A stretch of DNA of 64,000 nt, taken from CAZGUX01 sp964529305 (lineage in GTDB: Bacteria > Acidobacteriota > Terriglobia > Bryobacterales > Bryobacteraceae). Below the pieces are notes generated by a model, which saw only the letters and a list, made by a program, of their open reading frames with translations, ran no database searches and was not told the origin of the DNA. This document shows positions 61,098 through 64,000 of the stretch, in pieces. Position 1 is the first letter of the stretch; the number at the start of each line of letters is the position of its first letter. The translations under genes were made by a program, and so were the position numbers. The stretch is taken from the NCBI GenBank assembly GCA_964529305.1, contig CAZGUX010000009.1:4089-68088 (forward strand). Reading direction: 5' to 3'.

Positions 61098-61883
61098 CTA
61101 TTGCACCCGCCGCGGACGGAAGATCAGGATGTGCTGGCGCGGGAGCTTCTTCAGATTGCGCTCGAACGTGAATCCCTCGGATTCAACCTCCAGGCGAGCT
61201 TCTTTCTCGGTCATTTTGTGCTCCAACCGGATGGGAATCCACGGCTCCTCTTTGCGGTATTCCAGCAGAACCAACCGGCCCGACGGCTTCAACGCCTCAC
61301 GCATACGCCGCAGCATTTTCTGCGGCTCGGAAAACTCATGGTAGACGTCCACCATCAGAATCAGGTCGAGTTTGCCGGCCGGTAGCCTGGGGTCGTCCAC
61401 GGCTCCCAACACCCCCTGAACGTTGTTGAGTTTGCGCTGGGCCATATTCTGCTCGAGCAGCCGGAGCATTCCCGGTTGAATGTCAACCGCATAGACCCGG
61501 CCCTCCGGACCCACCCGTTCCGCCAGCCGCCACGAAAAGTACCCGACGCCCGCTCCCACGTCGGCCACCACGTCTCCCTTCCGGATCTGGAGAGCATCCA
61601 GCGCCAGATCGGGCTCCTCCTCGGCTTCGCGTTCGCTCCTCACCAGCCAATCCGCGCCACCCACCCCCATCACGTTGGCGTAGGCCCGGCCGCTCACCGG
61701 GTGCGTCCCTTGCGCGAGTACTAGAGGCGAGGTTCCAGCCGCCAGTACTACTATCGCCAATACCGTTATTGAAAAGACGGAGGTTCTGGCTCCATTCCAT
61801 CTGCCGTGACGTCCTTCGCCGGCCACAGGGCTCGAAAAAGTACTAGACGAGTGAAGTTTTTGCATAGGCTTTGTAGTCCTCAT
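61098..61883 (-). CDS. Exported class I SAM-dependent methyltransferase
   Basis: A 261-residue protein. After a basic N-terminus there is a hydrophobic segment at about residues 36-57 (VFSITVLAIVVLAAGTSPLV), probably a signal peptide or anchor. The methyltransferase domain follows: motif I in VVADVGAGVGYFS (about residue 106), then VYAVDIQPGML and the motif IV-like LDLILMVDVYHEF. Secreted methyltransferase-like proteins of this type occur in Acidobacteria; they may be lipid or small-molecule methylases acting at the membrane. The start could also be a later Met. It ends five bases before the DUF1537 gene. Confidence 0.75.
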   Translation of the reverse strand: MRTTKPMQKLHSSSTFSSPVAGEGRHGRWNGARTSVFSITVLAIVVLAAGTSPLVLAQGTHPVSGRAYANVMGVGGADWLVRSEREAEEEPDLALDALQIRKGDVVADVGAGVGYFSWRLAERVGPEGRVYAVDIQPGMLRLLEQNMAQRKLNNVQGVLGAVDDPRLPAGKLDLILMVDVYHEFSEPQKMLRRMREALKPSGRLVLLEYRKEEPWIPIRLEHKMTEKEARLEVESEGFTFERNLKKLPRQHILIFRPRRVQ

Positions 61884-61991
61884 GCCTTAGTGCTTTTCTG
61901 CCCTATTCGGGAGACGCTTTCTCAATTTTGGCATTATACTTTTGCTAGAGCCAGAACGTAGCGACAGCGGTTTTGGCGCAAGGAGTGTGGC

Positions 61992-62315
61992 ATGACGTGC
62001 CGTTTTCAGCCGTTGGTGGTGAGATACCGGGCGAAGTCGCTTGCGCGCGAAGACTCACGCCGTGTGGAACTCCACCTGGAATTGTGCCGCGACTGCCGCG
62101 CTCTCCTGTCCGACGATTGGACGGCCGGACCGGCTGAAGCCGAAAGCGATCAGAACGTGGCCTTCGAGCGCCTGCGTTCGCGGGTGGCGGCTGACCTGAC
62201 CACAAACTCGGCCGCGCCGGGACGCTCGGCAACCGCCGGGTTCACGCGGTTGCGCTGGCTGATTGGACTCGCCGGAGGTATGGCCGCGGCGATCTTCAGT
62301 CTCCGATTCCTCTGA
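61992..62315 (+). CDS. Mini zinc-finger anti-sigma-like membrane protein, first copy
   Basis: A 107-residue protein. A cysteine (residue 3) and HLELCRDCR (Hx3Cx2C near residue 28) match the anti-sigma zinc-finger pattern. One membrane helix is at the C-terminus (LIGLAGGMAAAIFSLRFL, about 90-107). It has no sensor domain. AAGGAG six bases upstream fixes the ATG at 61992. A TATACT at 61935-61940 may be a -10 box, though no -35 is clear. The next gene encodes a protein of the same layout. Confidence 0.65.
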   Translation: MTCRFQPLVVRYRAKSLAREDSRRVELHLELCRDCRALLSDDWTAGPAEAESDQNVAFERLRSRVAADLTTNSAAPGRSATAGFTRLRWLIGLAGGMAAAIFSLRFL

Positions 62316-62346
62316 GCCTCCCATCGACGTTTCTCCGGCGGCTGCG

Positions 62347-62733
62347 ATGTGTCCCAAGTTCCACAAAGCGATCCGGGCGTACGCCCAGGGCAACGTGCAG
62401 GGCGAGGCGAAACGGCGCCTCGAATTGCATTTTGCGCTGTGCGAAGGCTGTCTTCGGGAGTACACGCGAATTACAGGTCGCCGTCTGGAGCAGCCGGTCC
62501 TCGGTTTCGAGACCCTGGAGGTGGAGACGGAGTATCGATACCGCCGCCGTCTCAGCGATCGCGCACAAGCTTTGCCGCCACAGGGGCTTTCGTTTCGAAC
62601 CGCTCTGCTGTTCGGCGCGGCCGGACTTCTACTGACCTATCTGCTTGCCTCCCACTCCCCTGACGCGACCTCAGGCCGGGCCGCTCATCTCCTGGAACAG
62701 CCGCTCAACTGGCTGAAGAGTCTGATCAGGTGA
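62347..62733 (+). CDS. Mini zinc-finger anti-sigma-like membrane protein, second copy
   Basis: A 128-residue protein of the same design: an early cysteine (MCPKFHKAI), then RRLELHFALCEGCL at about residues 23-36, again Hx3Cx2C, and one membrane helix at about residues 83-102 (ALLFGAAGLLLTYLLAS). The RRxELHxxLCxxC segment is shared with the gene 31 bases upstream, pointing to a tandem duplication. No sigma-factor gene lies beside either, so they may control a distant sigma factor or bind another partner. The frame is open upstream, but ATG 62347 gives the matching N-terminus. Confidence 0.65.
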   Translation: MCPKFHKAIRAYAQGNVQGEAKRRLELHFALCEGCLREYTRITGRRLEQPVLGFETLEVETEYRYRRRLSDRAQALPPQGLSFRTALLFGAAGLLLTYLLASHSPDATSGRAAHLLEQPLNWLKSLIR

Positions 62734-62745
62734 CCCGCCCCTGTC

Positions 62746-63642
62746 TTACCGGGCCCCGGCAAATGGCATCCGGACGCTGAATAGTTTCCCGCTCGGAGCG
62801 TCGTTGACCGTGACGTATGCGGTGCGCCCGTCAGGCCCCCCAAACACCAGGTTGGTGGGATTCCGGCCGGGTACGGCGATCGTCTCGGCGTGCTCGCCCT
62901 CCGTGGAGAATGACCACAACTCGGCTTCGGAATACATCGCGACCCACAGGAATCCGCGCTCGTCGAACTTCATTCCGTCAAAGCCCATCCGCTTCCCCCT
63001 GAAGGCAAAAAACAACTCCTTGCCTCGCTCCTCGGCCCGGCCATCCGGCGCCATCCGGAACCTCCAGATCCATCCCGCGTTCGCGGCTGCGCGTTCCTCT
63101 CCCGCGTACAGGTAGCGTTTCTCCGCATCGAAGGCGATCCCGTTGACAAACGCAAAGCCCGAGGCGAAGCGCCGTGTGGTTCCGTCCGGTTCGACGAAGT
63201 GGATTTCGCCCTCGGGGTGAATGGTGCTGCTGGCGGGACTGGTGAAATACAGCCGCCCGCCGGGCCCCCAGGCCATGTCGTTGGTCCGGCGGATCGGCTT
63301 GCCTTCGCTCGTCAACGTGACCACCGAAACCTTGCCGGCCCGGTCGATCTTCAGGATGCCGGTCCGCCCCGGCTCGTTGTGGCAGACATAGAGGTTGCCC
63401 TCTTTGTCGAACAGGGTGGCTTGATTGGTCCCGCCTGTATCCGCGAAGACCGACCGGGCGCCATCCGGGGCGACTCGCGGAATGATCCCGTTCCCCAGGT
63501 CGGCCAGGTACAGGTTCCCCTGCTCATCCAGGGAGGGACCTTCCGGAAACCGAAAGCCGTCGGCCACCAGTTTCACCTCGGCGCCGCCGGCGGCGCCGCA
63601 CCACACACACAGCAGTGCCGGCAGGCACGGCCACAACCTCAT
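62746..63642 (-). CDS. Secreted SMP-30/gluconolactonase-like protein
   Basis: A 298-residue exported protein with a signal peptide (about residues 1-20). The beta-propeller has the family's signature stretches GFRFPEGPSLDEQGNLYLADL and FVNGIAFDAEKRYLYAGE. They carry the metal-ligand Glu (in PEGP) and Asp residues expected of SMP-30/gluconolactonase enzymes, which hydrolyse sugar lactones in the presence of divalent metal. It is convergent with the mini zinc-finger genes and divergent from rpsO. Confidence 0.8.
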   Translation of the reverse strand: MRLWPCLPALLCVWCGAAGGAEVKLVADGFRFPEGPSLDEQGNLYLADLGNGIIPRVAPDGARSVFADTGGTNQATLFDKEGNLYVCHNEPGRTGILKIDRAGKVSVVTLTSEGKPIRRTNDMAWGPGGRLYFTSPASSTIHPEGEIHFVEPDGTTRRFASGFAFVNGIAFDAEKRYLYAGEERAAANAGWIWRFRMAPDGRAEERGKELFFAFRGKRMGFDGMKFDERGFLWVAMYSEAELWSFSTEGEHAETIAVPGRNPTNLVFGGPDGRTAYVTVNDAPSGKLFSVRMPFAGAR

Positions 63643-63807
63643 CCAATTCCTCCCGCGACTCTGCAGAGGGCCAGTCTATCCGATCGGTCGCCCTGCCGCT
63701 ACCCGCGACCCGGGCGCTGGGCGCGGAACGAACGTCACAAAACCTGTGATATCCTGTTAGCTGTTGAAAAACGAGAAAAGAGAAGACAAGGAGTAGTTAC
63801 AAACCGA

Positions 63808-64000
63808 ATGGCACTGGCGACAGAACGGAAGCGGCAAATCATTACCGATAATCGGGTCCACAAGACCGATACCGGTTCGCCAGAAGTGCAAGTGGCCATC
63901 CTCACTGAACGCATTACTCAGTTGACGGGGCATTTCAAGACGCATCACAGCGACCATTCATCGCGGCGCGGGCTGCTGATCCTGGTCGCCAAACGGCGTC
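63808..64000 (+). CDS. rpsO: 30S ribosomal protein S15, 5' part
   Basis: The start of S15, cut off by the window edge after 64 codons. It begins MALATERKRQIITD, and TGSPEVQVAILTERITQLT with HHSDHSSRRGLL match the family exactly. S15 binds 16S rRNA helices 20-22 in early 30S assembly and in many bacteria regulates its own mRNA. AAGGAG at 63787-63792 lies 15 bases before the ATG, a long spacing. The TCACA/TGTGA inverted repeat at 63735-63749 is the only other pattern I see in the 165-base leader region. pnp normally follows and may lie beyond the edge. Confidence 0.93.
   Translation, partial: MALATERKRQIITDNRVHKTDTGSPEVQVAILTERITQLTGHFKTHHSDHSSRRGLLILVAKRR

Noticed and set aside
1..64000. CRISPR array, integrase, transposase or attachment sites
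   Set aside because: No regular spacer-repeat pattern, no transposase or integrase motif and no target-site duplications were seen on either strand.

Overview
The window looks like chromosomal DNA of a GC-rich Acidobacteriota, most likely of the Solibacter/Bryobacter type. The evidence is an 804-residue orphan FtsX-type permease of the ADOP family (49148-51562), two very large Oar-like TonB-dependent receptors with N-terminal CarboxypepD_reg domains, a PEP-CTERM-tailed protein, several secreted sugar-related proteins, and intragenic GCGG/CCGC REP-like repeats. This placement is by family content only; no 16S or phylogeny was possible. There are no tRNA or rRNA genes, CRISPR arrays, prophages or insertion sequences that I can support.

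Layout. 1-1.8 kb: end of an acetylxylan-esterase-like hydrolase, a NifU-like protein and an Hpt phosphotransfer protein. 2-3.4 kb: an aldehyde dehydrogenase behind a 16-bp palindrome. 3.6-7.9 kb: an ECF sigma factor, an anti-sigma factor fused to HEAT repeats, a DUF4097 surface protein, a double-PDZ protein and a PEP-CTERM protein. 8-16.3 kb: an envelope cluster of TgpA-like transglutaminase, DUF2339, DUF3999, an FG-GAP protein and a secreted beta-propeller glycosidase-like protein. 16.4-18.6 kb: a GntR regulator, an amidohydrolase remnant, an alpha/beta hydrolase and an orphan MNT nucleotidyltransferase.

18.6-24.8 kb is the most informative region: a sigma-70-like promoter, a lysine (L-box) riboswitch and six overlapping or closely spaced genes, dapE-like/asd/lysC/dapB/dapA/dapD. 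They take aspartate towards diaminopimelate by the succinylase branch. As far as the sequence allows, the whole unit reads as lysine-feedback controlled.

24.9-32.3 kb: a HlyD-like adaptor, a sialidase-like BNR protein, then on the minus strand ispG with an NfeD-like protein, and a SPOR protein with lipA and lnt. 32.5-45.3 kb: an Oar-like receptor, a palindrome-rich gap with a possible 45-residue membrane protein, a LytS/LytTR two-component pair, a classical siderophore/metal-type TonB receptor, a frameshifted remnant and a second Oar-like receptor. 45.5-51.6 kb: an ABC exporter with two DUF3526 permeases, and the ADOP permease. 51.7-58.3 kb: polyprenyl diphosphate synthase, then a tightly overlapping larC/metG/tatD operon, with lysS divergent. 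58.4-64 kb: a YihY membrane protein, a VapBC-type toxin-antitoxin pair with a palindromic leaderless promoter, a DUF1537 sugar-acid kinase, an exported methyltransferase, two tandem mini zinc-finger membrane proteins, an SMP-30 lactonase and the start of rpsO.

I found no wholly unknown multi-gene system. The best candidates for a second look are the lysine riboswitch operon and its proposed translational switch, the HEAT-repeat anti-sigma locus, the tandem anti-sigma-like mini proteins, the in-frame structured repeats in the DUF2339 gene and the operator/promoter/start-codon overlap of the toxin-antitoxin pair.
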